DNA of 64,000 nt, taken from Yinghuangia seranimata. Lineage in GTDB: Bacteria; Actinomycetota; Actinomycetes; Streptomycetales; Streptomycetaceae. Shown here in pieces: positions 26,308 through 34,102 of this stretch. Under the pieces are notes generated by a model. It searched no databases. It saw only the letters and a list, made by a program, of their open reading frames with translations, and was not told where the DNA came from. Where the stretch lies: NCBI RefSeq assembly GCF_029953285.1, contig NZ_JASAOI010000028.1, forward strand, positions 124,001-188,000, written 5' to 3'. Both the position numbers and the translations under genes were made by a program. How positions within the stretch are numbered: the stretch's first letter is position 1; every line of letters begins with the position of its first letter.

Positions 26308-26857
26308 CGTCGTCCCACCCCATCTCCTCCAGGATCAGCCGCAGCGCCTTGAGGGCGTAGAACACGCGGCTGCGCACGGTCCCGACCGGCACCGCCAGTT
26401 CCGCGGCGACGTCGGCGGGAGCACGGTCGCGCAGATGGACCTGGACGAGCACCGTACGGTGTTCGGCGCTCAGCCTGCGCAGTGCCTCCTCGACCTGCAT
26501 CGTGACCATCAGCCGCTCCAACGCGCGGTCGTCGAACGGCGCGTCGGGCTCCGCGGTGTCGACGGCGGCGAGCGGTGGCCGGACGCTGCGCGCCCGCGCC
26601 AGGTCGATGACCACGTTGCGGCATATCGCGAACAGCCATGTGCGGGTCGAGCCGACCCGCTCGTCGAAGCGGTCGGCCGCGCGCCACGCCCGGACGAACG
26701 TCTCCTGCACCGCCTCCTCCGCCAGCCCCGCGTCGCCGAGCGACCGCACCGCCATCGCGAACAGCTCGCCGCCGTGCCGGTCGTAGAGCCGGCGCAGTCC
26801 CGCGTCGTCGCGGTGCTGTTCCGCGTGCTTGGCCGAGCCTCGGCGCCGTAGCCGCAT
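26288..26857 (-). CDS. ECF RNA polymerase sigma factor
   Basis: A 189-residue ECF sigma. Region 2 is visible as LRRLYDRHGGELFAMAVR ... AEEAVQETFVRAWRAADRF and RTWLFAICRNVVIDLARAR; region 4 is LSAEHRTVLVQVHLRDRAPADVAAELAVPVGTVRSRVFYALKAL. The ATG has GGGAGGG five bases upstream. It is cotranscribed with its anti-sigma and divergent from a secreted Ca-loop protein. The first residues are Arg/Lys-rich. Confidence 0.95.
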   Translation of the reverse strand: MRLRRRGSAKHAEQHRDDAGLRRLYDRHGGELFAMAVRSLGDAGLAEEAVQETFVRAWRAADRFDERVGSTRTWLFAICRNVVIDLARARSVRPPLAAVDTAEPDAPFDDRALERLMVTMQVEEALRRLSAEHRTVLVQVHLRDRAPADVAAELAVPVGTVRSRVFYALKALRLILEEMGWDDDDLHGW

Positions 26858-26932
26858 GGCGTCCCTCCCTTCCTTCCGAGGGGGTACGGGGCGACCTCGG
26901 CGCGCGTTCAGTCCGCGCCGGACTTTTTCCGG

Positions 26933-26960
26933 CGGCAGGGGATCGGCAGGAGATCGGCAG
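26933..26960. promoter_or_regulatory. three CGGCAG direct repeats at 11-bp spacing
   Basis: CGGCAG starts at 26933, 26944 and 26955, exactly one helical turn apart; the last two share the longer core GATCGGCAG. They sit in the 204-base divergent region between the ECF sigma gene and the secreted-protein gene, a plausible multi-site binding array for an activator. Confidence 0.45.
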
Positions 26961-27061
26961 CGGATTTCGGGCCCGGCTGAACAGCACGCGGGTCCGCTGC
27001 GTATCCCCCGCCGAGCGTCTCGCGGCCCGGCGGGACCGATGTCAGAGGGGAACACATACTC

Positions 27062-27715
27062 ATGAACGCCCGCAAAGCGATGCGTTGGACGGCCGTCGGA
27101 CTCGCCCTCGCCGCCACGGCGGCCCTCGCGCCCAGCGCGCTCGCCGACGGCTCCGGCGACCACCGCCCCGCCCACGTCGACGTGCTCAGCCCGCGCGCCG
27201 ACGCGAGTACCGGGATCGGCGGCAAGGACTGGGTGCTCGACCTCAAGGTGCGCTACCCCGACGGCCTGCCCACCGCCGGTTGGACCGGGCCGCAGCTGAC
27301 CGGCCCCGCCGGCCACAACAACGTGCCGCCGGCCGCGGGGACGTTCTCGACCGGCCACGACGACAAGCTGCCGGGCGTCGTCGTCCTGCTGTCGACGACC
27401 ACCGCCGGCCGGCCCGGCTTCTCCGGGCCCGGCACGAACCTGGCGAACCTCTTCAACGTCACCGCGATCGCCGAGCAGGGCCGGCGCGGCGCGACGATCG
27501 CCGACACCTGGCTGGTCGGCGGCGCGTTCTTCGGCACGGCGACCGACTCCGTGCTGACCGTCGCCGTCGTCAAGGACCTCAACGGCAACGGTGTGCTCGA
27601 CGACGCGCCCGACGTCGTCCCCGACGCGAACGGCGACGGCAAGGTGGACGCCGCCGACCTGAAGGCCCTCGGCGTCGCGTCGAACGTCGAGACGGTCCGC
27701 TTCCGGCTCGCCTGA
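27062..27715 (+). CDS. secreted protein with an EF-hand/dockerin-like calcium loop
   Basis: A 217-residue exported protein with a signal peptide (residues 1-29, ending PSALA-DG). The middle has no family I recognise. Near the C-terminus are two Asp-rich loops, DLNGNGVLDD and DANGDGKVDAADLKALG, the second a close match to a dockerin/EF-hand calcium loop with its following helix. GAGGGG stands 11 bases before the ATG. It is divergent from the ECF sigma gene, whose regulon it may belong to. It has no LPXTG or lipobox. Confidence 0.8.
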   Translation: MNARKAMRWTAVGLALAATAALAPSALADGSGDHRPAHVDVLSPRADASTGIGGKDWVLDLKVRYPDGLPTAGWTGPQLTGPAGHNNVPPAAGTFSTGHDDKLPGVVVLLSTTTAGRPGFSGPGTNLANLFNVTAIAEQGRRGATIADTWLVGGAFFGTATDSVLTVAVVKDLNGNGVLDDAPDVVPDANGDGKVDAADLKALGVASNVETVRFRLA

Positions 27716-27729
27716 CCCGGCGGCGGCCC

Positions 27730-27768
27730 GGCGGGCGCCCCGGCCGACGGGGCCGAGGGGCGCCCGCC
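27730..27768 (+). terminator. hairpin terminator after the secreted Ca-loop protein
   Basis: The outer stem GGCGGGCGCCCC pairs perfectly with GGGGCGCCCGCC, with an inner GGCC/GGCC extension and a short bulge. It begins 15 bases after the stop. Confidence 0.75.
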
Positions 27769-27888
27769 CGGCTCGCGAGGGGGGCGATTCGGAGAACGCC
27801 GGGAGGGCGACGTAGTCTCTTTGCGCGAATGTGAAAGCTGCGGACGCCGCCGGTTCCTGCGCGCGGTGGAGCGAACGAAGGTGCCGTT

Positions 27889-28215
27889 GTGAAGCCTGCT
27901 GTCCTGACCCGTTACCGCGTCATGGCGTACGTCACCGGTGTGTGGCTGCTCCTGCTGTGCCTGTGCATGGTGTTCAAGTACGGCTTCGACAAGGGTTCGG
28001 ACCTGACGTTCTATGTCAGCCAGATCCACGGTCTGCTGTACATGATCTACCTGGTCGCGGCGTTCGACCTCAGCATGAAGATGAAGTGGAAGTTCGAGCG
28101 CATGCTGCTGATCATGCTCGCCGGGACGATCCCCTTCGCGTCGTTCGTCGCCGAGCGCAAGATCGCCCAGGCGGTGCAGGAGAGCGGGCGCGTCGTGGCG
28201 CCGACTGCCGCCTGA
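27889..28215 (+). CDS. DUF3817 small membrane protein (first of a pair)
   Basis: A 108-residue protein with three predicted membrane helices (about 10-30, 43-63, 72-90). The DUF3817 signature is SQIHGLLYMIYLVAAFDL followed by a conserved ERMLLIMLAGTIPFASF. DUF3817 proteins are unstudied integral membrane proteins of actinobacteria. It starts with GTG. The adjacent gene encodes a paralogue, so the pair may form a hetero-oligomer. Confidence 0.85.
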   Translation: MKPAVLTRYRVMAYVTGVWLLLLCLCMVFKYGFDKGSDLTFYVSQIHGLLYMIYLVAAFDLSMKMKWKFERMLLIMLAGTIPFASFVAERKIAQAVQESGRVVAPTAA

Positions 28216-28303
28216 TCGGACCGACCGGACCTGTCGGAGCCCTGTAGCGCCGTCGGTCCTCGAACCCCCACCCGTCGCCCGTATTTCCCCGAAGGTGAAC
28301 CCG

Positions 28304-28639
28304 ATGCTGTCCAACTCCGTCTCGCGCTTCCGGCTGGTCGCCACGCTCGAAGGCCTGTCGTTCCCGGCCCTGCTGATCTTCGGCTCGCTGCTCAGCCGGA
28401 TCTCCGACATCGACTACCTGATGATGCCGCTGGGCCTCATCCACGGCGTGCTGTTCATCGCGTACGTGCTGCTCGCGCTCGACCTGCGCGGCAAGCTCGG
28501 CTGGGACGGCAAGAAGACGTTCGTCGCGCTCGCCTGGGCGATCCCGCCGTTCGGCAGCTTCGTGTTCAAGGCGAAGGCGAAGGCCGAGCTGGACGCCGCC
28601 GAGCAGGCGGAGAACGCGGCGGCGGCCTCGGCGGCCTGA
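28304..28639 (+). CDS. DUF3817 small membrane protein (second of a pair)
   Basis: A 111-residue paralogue of the preceding protein with the same three-helix layout: FRLVATLEGLSFPALLIFG, then GLIHGVLFIAYVLLALDLRG (the LIHG core shared with the first copy) and ALAWAIPPFGSFVFKA. The tail is Ala/Glu-rich and cytoplasmic. The ATG at 28304 is preferred to the GTG nine bases earlier because GAAGG then stands eight bases upstream. Spacing from the first copy is 88 bases. Confidence 0.85.
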   Translation: MLSNSVSRFRLVATLEGLSFPALLIFGSLLSRISDIDYLMMPLGLIHGVLFIAYVLLALDLRGKLGWDGKKTFVALAWAIPPFGSFVFKAKAKAELDAAEQAENAAAASAA

Positions 28640-28688
28640 GCCCCTGATGTCCTGACGCCGGTGTTCTGACGCTGGTGTTCTGACGCGA

Positions 28689-28712
28689 AAGCCCCCGCCG
28701 CGGCGGGGGCTT
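28689..28712. terminator. bidirectional terminator after DUF3817 pair and tetR
   Basis: A perfect 12+12 palindrome AAGCCCCCGCCG/CGGCGGGGGCTT lies between the DUF3817 gene and the convergent TetR gene. Just before it, TGACGC(C/T)GGTGTTC is repeated twice in tandem. Confidence 0.85.
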
Positions 28713-28734
28713 CGTGCTGTCGGGAGGGGCGGTT

Positions 28735-29475
28735 TCAGGCCTCCGCGGCACTCCGCGGCGCGGCGGGCTCCGAACCCCAGTCCGGGCCGAGGCCCACGAG
28801 GCCGGCCGTGACGAACGCGACGAACCGGCTGACCCATTCCTCCCCGGCCGGCTCCGCGCTGACCAGCATGTGCTGGACCACGGTGCCGGAGATCACGTCG
28901 AAGACGAGGTCGACGTCGATCGCGTCGGCCGCCGTCGTCTCGCCGCGCGCCCGGGCCCGCGCGCGACCCTCGACGACGAGGCGCTTCTGCGGGTCGACGA
29001 TGGCCTCGCGGACCCGGCGCCGCAGCTCGGGGTCACGTGTCGAGTCGGCGACCAGGCCCATCAGCGCGGTCTGCATCTCGGGCCGGGTGAGCAGGGCGGC
29101 GAACTGCCGTACGACCGACTCCATGTCGGAGCGCAGGTCGCCGTCGTCGGGCAGTTCGAGCGAGTCGAGCATGTCGGCGACGGCGGCCATCACGAGCTCC
29201 TGCTTGGAGGCCCAGCGCCGGTAGAGGGTGGTCTTGGCGACGCCCGCGCGCACCGCGACGTCCCCGATGGTCAGCGACGCCCAGCCGCGGTCGGCGAGCA
29301 GCGCGCGGGTCGCCGACAGGATGGCGTCGTCGGCCGTCGAGCTCCGCGGCCGGCCTTTGCGGGCCGCCGCGGCGTTGCCGTTCTCGCTCAACGGGACCTC
29401 GACACGGTGCGGGGGAGTGGTGACTCCGGCGGGGGACTCGGTACGGGCCGTCAGGTTACTGGCAAGTATCGTCAT
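28735..29475 (-). CDS. TetR/AcrR-family transcriptional regulator
   Basis: 246 residues from the ATG at 29475. The DNA-binding helices are ILSATRALLADRGWASLTIGDVAVRAGVAKTTLYRRW (about 51-87 of this form), with an all-helical ligand domain behind. The first 28 residues (MTILASNL ... EVP) look non-domain. A TTG at 29391 with a GAGG ribosome site would give a 218-residue protein starting MSENGNAAAARKGRPR. In that case a TTAC-N6-GTA site (29456-29469) and a GTGAC dyad (29481-29494) would lie in its own promoter. It is a candidate master of the local acyl-CoA motif, by inference only. Confidence 0.9.
   Translation of the reverse strand: MTILASNLTARTESPAGVTTPPHRVEVPLSENGNAAAARKGRPRSSTADDAILSATRALLADRGWASLTIGDVAVRAGVAKTTLYRRWASKQELVMAAVADMLDSLELPDDGDLRSDMESVVRQFAALLTRPEMQTALMGLVADSTRDPELRRRVREAIVDPQKRLVVEGRARARARGETTAADAIDVDLVFDVISGTVVQHMLVSAEPAGEEWVSRFVAFVTAGLVGLGPDWGSEPAAPRSAAEA
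29456..29469. promoter_or_regulatory. candidate operator at the TetR gene start
   Basis: TTACTGGCAAGTAT; its complement ATACTTGCCAGTAA is nearly identical to the 31116-31129 site (TACTTGCCGGTAAC). It lies 6-19 bases inside the annotated ATG start, or about 65-78 bases upstream of the alternative TTG start, which would suit autoregulation. Confidence 0.45.
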
Positions 29476-29808
29476 CGGCGGTGACCGCCGTCACATGACA
29501 CCCGATGTGTGTGGCGGGCGACAAGCCACCCTGCGCCGGTGAGGCATGTCACACCCCTCAACCTCTTGAAATCGGACGAACCCCCCTTGCGGCCGACGCC
29601 CGTTCTGCCGTTACGCTACGGGTCGTAGCGAATCACGGTGCCTGGATGGGGATTCGAGCACCCGACATCGGTACGCACGACCGGCGCGCACTCCGCGGCG
29701 CCTCCCGCAGACCGGCGGGACGGCGGCGGAACGGGCGCCGGACCGCTTGTGGGGTGAACGGGGCCGACCCGTGCACCGCACAGGTGGCGCACGGGGGAAG
29801 ATAGGCCT
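29476..29808. promoter_or_regulatory. divergent intergenic region between tetR and the thioredoxin-TPR gene
   Basis: 333 bases without a gene. The tetR end carries the dyad GTGAC-CGCC-GTCAC at 29481-29494, nested in a wider GTCAT...ATGAC symmetry (29471-29499), a likely operator. I see no convincing open frame or structured RNA in the rest; the last 40 bases carry the weak ribosome site GGGGGAAGATAGG for the downstream gene. Confidence 0.5.
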
Positions 29809-30786
29809 ATGCAGCCACGAAACATGTCGATGCGCGGGGTCGTCGACCTCGGCGCGGTCAAGGCGGCCACCGAGGCCGCCGCGCAGCGGGCGGCCCGGGC
29901 GGCGAGCGCGCCGCAGGGCGCCGCGGGCGGAGGGGCCCCCGCGGGGGGATTCGTCTTCGACCTCACGGACGCGAACTTCGACTCCGTCCTCGCGCTGTCC
30001 CAGCAGGCCCCCGTGGTGCTGGAGTTCTCCTCGCAGCGCTCGCCGCACAGCATCGAGGTCGGTGAGGTCTTCGACCAGCTGGCCGCCGAATACGCCGGCC
30101 GCTTCGTCCTCGCCCGTCTCGACATCGACGCCTCGCCGCAGCTCGCCCAGGAGCTCGTGACGCAGGCCGGTGTCCAGGGCCTCCCCGCCGCGGTCGCGGT
30201 CATCGCCGGCCAGCTCGCGCCGATGTTCGACCGCGCGGCGCCGCAGGCCGAGCAGCTGCGGCAGATCCTCGACCAGCTGATCCAGGTCGGCGAGCAGCGC
30301 TTCGGGCTGACGGGCCTTCAGGGCGGCGCGCCGGGCGGCGCCGAGTCCGAGGACGAGGACGCCGAGCCGGCCGGCGACCCGCTGCTGGCCGCGGCCGAGG
30401 CTGCGCTCGACGCGGGCGACTTCGCGGGCGCGGCGCAGGCGTACCGCAACGTGCTGACCGACTATCCGGCGCACACCGAGGCGAAGCTGGCGCTCGGGCA
30501 GGTCGAGCTGATCCTGCGCACGCAGGACGTCGACCCGGCCGAGGTGCGGCGCAACGCCGCCGACCGGCCGACGGACGTCGACGCGCAGGCGCTGGCGGCG
30601 GACCTCGACCTCGCGGGCGGGCACGTCGAGGACGCGTTCGGTCGACTTGTCGAGACGGTGCGGCGCACGGCGGGCGACGACCGCAACAAGGCGCGCCTGC
30701 ACCTGCTCGGCCTCTTCGACGTGATCGGCTCGGACGACCCGCGCGTGGTGAAGGCGCGGGCGGCGCTGACCAGCGTGCTCTTCTAG
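29809..30786 (+). CDS. thioredoxin-fold / TPR protein, CnoX (YbbN)-like, without catalytic cysteines
   Basis: 325 residues. An Ala-rich leader (1-48) precedes a thioredoxin fold (about 50-160: DLTDANFDSVLALSQQAPVVLEFSS ... QAGVQGLPAAVAVIAGQ, with the cis-proline in GLPA). The redox CxxC position reads SQRS, so no disulfide chemistry is possible. Residues 190-325 form tetratricopeptide-like helices (LLAAAEAALDAGDFAGAAQAYRNVLTDYPAHTEAKLALGQ). This layout matches the co-chaperone CnoX/YbbN, which hands clients to GroEL or DnaK. It stands alone and is followed by a canonical terminator. Confidence 0.88.
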   Translation: MQPRNMSMRGVVDLGAVKAATEAAAQRAARAASAPQGAAGGGAPAGGFVFDLTDANFDSVLALSQQAPVVLEFSSQRSPHSIEVGEVFDQLAAEYAGRFVLARLDIDASPQLAQELVTQAGVQGLPAAVAVIAGQLAPMFDRAAPQAEQLRQILDQLIQVGEQRFGLTGLQGGAPGGAESEDEDAEPAGDPLLAAAEAALDAGDFAGAAQAYRNVLTDYPAHTEAKLALGQVELILRTQDVDPAEVRRNAADRPTDVDAQALAADLDLAGGHVEDAFGRLVETVRRTAGDDRNKARLHLLGLFDVIGSDDPRVVKARAALTSVLF

Positions 30787-30869
30787 GTCCGTCCGGAGCC
30801 TGTCTCCACGTCCCTTTCCGGCGCACCTTCGGTCCGTCTCCGGCGGCTTTGTCGCCTTGTTGGCTTGGC

Positions 30870-30922
30870 GATCCCCGCCACCCTCCGTGATGTTCGCGGA
30901 AGGTGGCGGGGATCTTTGTTTT
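30870..30922 (+). terminator. canonical intrinsic terminator with T-tract
   Basis: A roughly 20-bp stem (arms start GATCCCCGCCACC and end GGTGGCGGGGATC, two wobble pairs) followed by TTTGTTTT. It is the only terminator in the window with a clear T-tract; it lies about 85 bases after the thioredoxin-TPR stop. Confidence 0.9.
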
Positions 30923-31394
30923 CACCGTGTTTCGCGCGTGTCCACCTGGAGTCTTTGCAAATCTTTGACTCAGTTGCGATTCGGTTGCGAAGGGTTCGCT
31001 CGAGGTCGCCGCCACTCGTCGTAAAAACCCACAAACGGGACACCCTGGGGAGAGGTGCATTACTCCAGGTAACACCAATCCCGAAAATGCGTAGCAAGAA
31101 CGTGTTCTCGTCGGCTACTTGCCGGTAACAAGACTCTTGTGCCGAGGCCCACAGTGGGCAACGATCGGCCCGCTCGGTCCATCTCTCAACAGCGCACCCC
31201 GGCAGCCGGTCGGGGAGTCCGGTGGACTCTCATTCCCCATCCAGGTCCGTGCCCGTCCTTCGCTCAAGGGACAGGTACGACCTCCTCGGCCCCGCTCGTG
31301 CAGGGGGGCCTTCGTTGTCGTCCTTTGTGTCCGCCGTGCGCAACTACGCCGCCCCGGCCCGCGTACGGAGAGGAACCTGTCCCTAAGGAGGACC
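30923..31394 (+). promoter_or_regulatory. long regulatory/leader region upstream of the DUF6230 gene
   Basis: 472 bases without a convincing gene, unusually A/T-rich near 30935-31135. Visible elements are a direct repeat GTTGCGA at 30973 and 30984 (11-bp period), TTAC-TCCAG-GTAA at 31060-31072, the motif TACTTGCCGGTAAC at 31116-31129, and finally CTAAGGAGGACC before the start codon. The roughly 260 bases between the last motif and the start may be a 5' leader. I could not assign a riboswitch. Confidence 0.5.
31116..31129. promoter_or_regulatory. candidate operator upstream of DUF6230 gene
   Basis: TACTTGCCGGTAAC, one base different from the hydroxyacyl-CoA dehydrogenase site (TACTTGGCGGTAAC) and from the MarR site (TACTTGCCGGTAGC). 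A half-related site, TTAC-N5-GTAA, lies 56 bases upstream. Confidence 0.45.
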
Positions 31395-32015
31395 ATGGCC
31401 AAGTCCAAGGCCGGCCGTACGCGTTGGAAGCGCTTCGGCCTCGCCCTTGTGCCCGGCGTGGTGATCATCTCGGGTCTCACGATGGCTGCTGCCAACGGTG
31501 CGATCCCGATGAGCTTCGCGATCTCCGGCACGGCGTTCAAGGTGAGTGGTGACCACATGGAGGCCACCAACGTCGTCCAGTACGGCAGCGTGGCCGGCAC
31601 CAAGGGCGGCAAGGATGACGCCAAGCCGAACATCCTGTCGGGCTTCCAGCACGCCGAGTTCACCAACCTCTGCCAGTCGGTGAAGGTGCCGCTGCCGTTC
31701 TCGATCCTGGGCCACGACTCCGTGGTCATGGTCATCAAGTCGGGTGGCACCGCCACGGCCGAAAACATGATCGCGGACCTGGCGCAGCTGACCGGTGACG
31801 CGACGTTCAAGGGCGTCGACATCGGCATCGACGCGCAGGCGACCACCAAGGGTCCGCTCGCGGGCACCGCGCCGAAGCCTGGCATGTTCGGCCAGCAGGT
31901 CGACAAGGTCATCGTGGAACACCCGCGCCAGACCGTCTACGCGGTCAGCGCGGAGACCTTCCGTCTGCCGAGCCTCGACCTGTCGGTGAACTTCGACAAC
32001 CAGGAATGCTTCTGA
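31395..32015 (+). CDS. DUF6230 family membrane-anchored envelope protein
   Basis: A 206-residue protein with a short basic N-terminus (AKSKAGRTRWKRFG), one membrane segment (about 15-35, LALVPGVVIISGLTMAAANG) and a large outside domain. IPMSFAISGTAFKVS and the ending SLDLSVNFDNQECF are typical of DUF6230. The family is restricted to actinobacteria, and older entries call it cholesterol esterase without motif support; no GxSxG is present. AAGGAGG stands just before the ATG. It is followed by the DUF6114 gene, a conserved pairing. Confidence 0.85.
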   Translation: MAKSKAGRTRWKRFGLALVPGVVIISGLTMAAANGAIPMSFAISGTAFKVSGDHMEATNVVQYGSVAGTKGGKDDAKPNILSGFQHAEFTNLCQSVKVPLPFSILGHDSVVMVIKSGGTATAENMIADLAQLTGDATFKGVDIGIDAQATTKGPLAGTAPKPGMFGQQVDKVIVEHPRQTVYAVSAETFRLPSLDLSVNFDNQECF

Positions 32016-32127
32016 TCCGGAAGCCGGCGGGGGCGGGTCGCCATCACACCTCGTGTGTGGCGGCCCTGCCCCCGCCCACCTCCTACGGGAGTGTTCTTCG
32101 ACCCAGGCGTCCCCATCTGGAGCCTTC

Positions 32128-33903
32128 GTGAGTAACATCCAGCCGAGCGAGCCCCGTCGACCCGAGGCGGGGCAGCCGACCGAGGCCGCCGCAGCGGTGA
32201 CCGACGGGCCGCGTTTCCGCGGACCGTTCAAGCGGGAACGCCGCAAGGTCCACGAGTGGCGTCACTCGCGGCCCTTCTGGGCGGGCTTCTTCATCCTGCT
32301 CGGTTCGGTGCCGATCCTGTACTTCCCGTACGCCACGCTGGAGATAGGCAACGTCAGCGTCGCGATGCAGACGATGGCCGGCGCGGCTTCGGCGATCATC
32401 GGCTGCGTCCTGATCCTGCTGGCGATCATGATCTGGGTCCAGCCGCAGTTCCGGGTTTACGCGGGCGTGATCGCCCTGGTGTGCGGCTTCATCTCGTTCA
32501 TCACCTCCAACCTCGGCGGGTTCTTCATGGGCCTGCTGTTCGTCACGATCGGCGGCACGCTCGCCATCGCCTGGACGTACGACGAGGCGGAGGACGACGG
32601 TGCGGATCCGGCGGAGCCCAAGGGCGGCGCCGGGGACGGCGGTCCTGAGCTGATCGAGCAGCCGAACGAAGGGCTCGGGATCTTCGTCCCGCCGCCCACC
32701 GAGGCACCGGAGGCCGCCGGCGCGGCGAAGGCCGGCGCCGCCGAGGGCGGTGTCGGCCTGGGGGAACCGTCGGCCGGGTCGGCGTCTAGCCGCCCCGGCA
32801 GCACCCAGGACGTGTTGGACAGCTCCGCGCGCACGCTGAGCGGAGCGGCGAAGTTCACCGCCTTCGCCGGAATCCCGACGGTGGCCATGGTCGCCGCGCT
32901 GCTGCCCATGGGCAGCCCGAGCGACCCGCTGCCGCCGAACCCGTTTGCAGACGGGCCGTGCGTGAGCGCGTCGCCGACCGCGGGCGTCCCGTCCGGCGGT
33001 GCGACCTCGACGAAGCCGTCGTCGACCGCACCCGCCGCGCCGAACGCCACGCAGCAGCCGGTGGCACCCGCCACCCCTGCCGCCGGTTCGTCGACGACCG
33101 CGGCCAAGGCGCCGAACGCGCCCGCCGCCACGCCGACGACGACCAAGCCCGGTCTGCTCGACCCGCTGAAGTCGGTGCCGATCCTGTCCGACCTGCTCCA
33201 GCCGAAGTCGGCGACGGCGGGAACGACCGGAACGACACCGCCGCCCGCGACCGGCGGCGCCCCCGCGGCGCCCAAGGCCGCGGCGGACCCGGCGACGACC
33301 ACCCCGACCGCGCCGACCACCCAGGCGCCGCAGCCGGGGGCCACGACGGCACCGACGACCGACAAGCCGTCGACCGCCACGCCGAAGCCGACGTCCACCG
33401 GAACGAAGCCGCCCTACCCGTGCCCGGCCGAGGGCCCGATCAAGGCGAAGGCGGCCACCTCCGGCGACCCGGTCCTGCCCGACGAGCCGTGGATCCTCAA
33501 GACCAGCCTGCTCGCCATGGCCGGCATGGACTACAAGGGCGTCGTGAACGTCACCACGGGCAGCGGCAAGACGAAGCCGGTCCTCAAGTTCGAGGTCAGC
33601 GCCGGCGTCGACATCTGGAACCTGGACATGACCTCGCCGGTCGACCAGTACGGGAACCGGATCCATGTCTTCTCGACGAACAACGTCAAGTCGTACATGA
33701 AGGACGGCACGGTCACCTTCTACACCGAGAGCCTCAAGGGCAACCTGTTCGGCCTGATCCCGATCGAGTTCACGCCGAGCAGCCCGCCCCCGCTCAACGT
33801 GCCGGTGGCCTTCTTCACGAACGTCACGGTCCGCCAAGCGGGCCAGACGGGGGCGACCCTGGTCATCCCCGACATGACGATGCGCGACGAGAAGGCCTCC
33901 TAG
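32128..33903 (+). CDS. DUF6114 membrane protein with long S/T/P-rich linker and C-terminal beta domain
   Basis: 591 residues, much longer than typical DUF6114 proteins (about 150-200). Four membrane helices (about 49-69, 80-103, 109-128, 131-150) include HSRPFWAGFFILLGSVPILYFP and FITSNLGGFFMGLLFVTIGG, the DUF6114 core. A hydrophobic stretch follows at 243-261, then a Thr/Pro/Ala-rich linker (290-430, probably wall-spanning and glycosylatable), then a C-terminal domain (about 431-591) rich in beta-strand pattern. It starts at GTG with GGAG close by. It is coupled in context to the DUF6230 gene 112 bases upstream. Function unknown. Confidence 0.8.
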   Translation: MSNIQPSEPRRPEAGQPTEAAAAVTDGPRFRGPFKRERRKVHEWRHSRPFWAGFFILLGSVPILYFPYATLEIGNVSVAMQTMAGAASAIIGCVLILLAIMIWVQPQFRVYAGVIALVCGFISFITSNLGGFFMGLLFVTIGGTLAIAWTYDEAEDDGADPAEPKGGAGDGGPELIEQPNEGLGIFVPPPTEAPEAAGAAKAGAAEGGVGLGEPSAGSASSRPGSTQDVLDSSARTLSGAAKFTAFAGIPTVAMVAALLPMGSPSDPLPPNPFADGPCVSASPTAGVPSGGATSTKPSSTAPAAPNATQQPVAPATPAAGSSTTAAKAPNAPAATPTTTKPGLLDPLKSVPILSDLLQPKSATAGTTGTTPPPATGGAPAAPKAAADPATTTPTAPTTQAPQPGATTAPTTDKPSTATPKPTSTGTKPPYPCPAEGPIKAKAATSGDPVLPDEPWILKTSLLAMAGMDYKGVVNVTTGSGKTKPVLKFEVSAGVDIWNLDMTSPVDQYGNRIHVFSTNNVKSYMKDGTVTFYTESLKGNLFGLIPIEFTPSSPPPLNVPVAFFTNVTVRQAGQTGATLVIPDMTMRDEKAS

Positions 33904-33927
33904 CAGGCACAAAACCCGCAGTGAACC

Positions 33928-33960
33928 GGCGGCCCGGAGCCCATATGGCTCCGGGCCGCC
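33928..33960 (+). terminator. hairpin terminator after the DUF6114 gene
   Basis: A perfect 14-bp stem (GGCGGCCCGGAGCC / complement) with a CATAT loop, 25 bases after the stop. Confidence 0.85.
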
Positions 33961-33995
33961 GTTCGTTGTCGCACGCCGATCGTCAGCGGTGGGCC

Positions 33996-34048
33996 GGGCC
34001 GCCGGCCGGGTTGGCCGGTTCCGGGCCGCCGGCCGGGTTGGCCGGTTC
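33996..34048. repeat. two-copy 27-bp tandem repeat
   Basis: The unit, beginning GGGCCGCCGGCCGGGTTGG, is present twice in direct tandem in the noncoding stretch between the DUF6114 terminator and the XRE regulator stop. It is itself partly palindromic. Confidence 0.85.
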
Positions 34049-34102
34049 GCGGTGAAAGTCCCTCGGGTTGCGGGGCGGGCGCGGTGGCTCGGTGGGGGGC
34101 GG

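Noticed and set aside
30923-31394. Riboswitch or small RNA in the long leader of the DUF6230 gene
   Set aside because: No recognisable riboswitch core; only short repeats and operator-like motifs are visible.
31119-31394. Longer form of the DUF6230 protein starting about 90 codons upstream
   Set aside because: The extension is not protein-like and AAGGAGG directly precedes the ATG at 31395.
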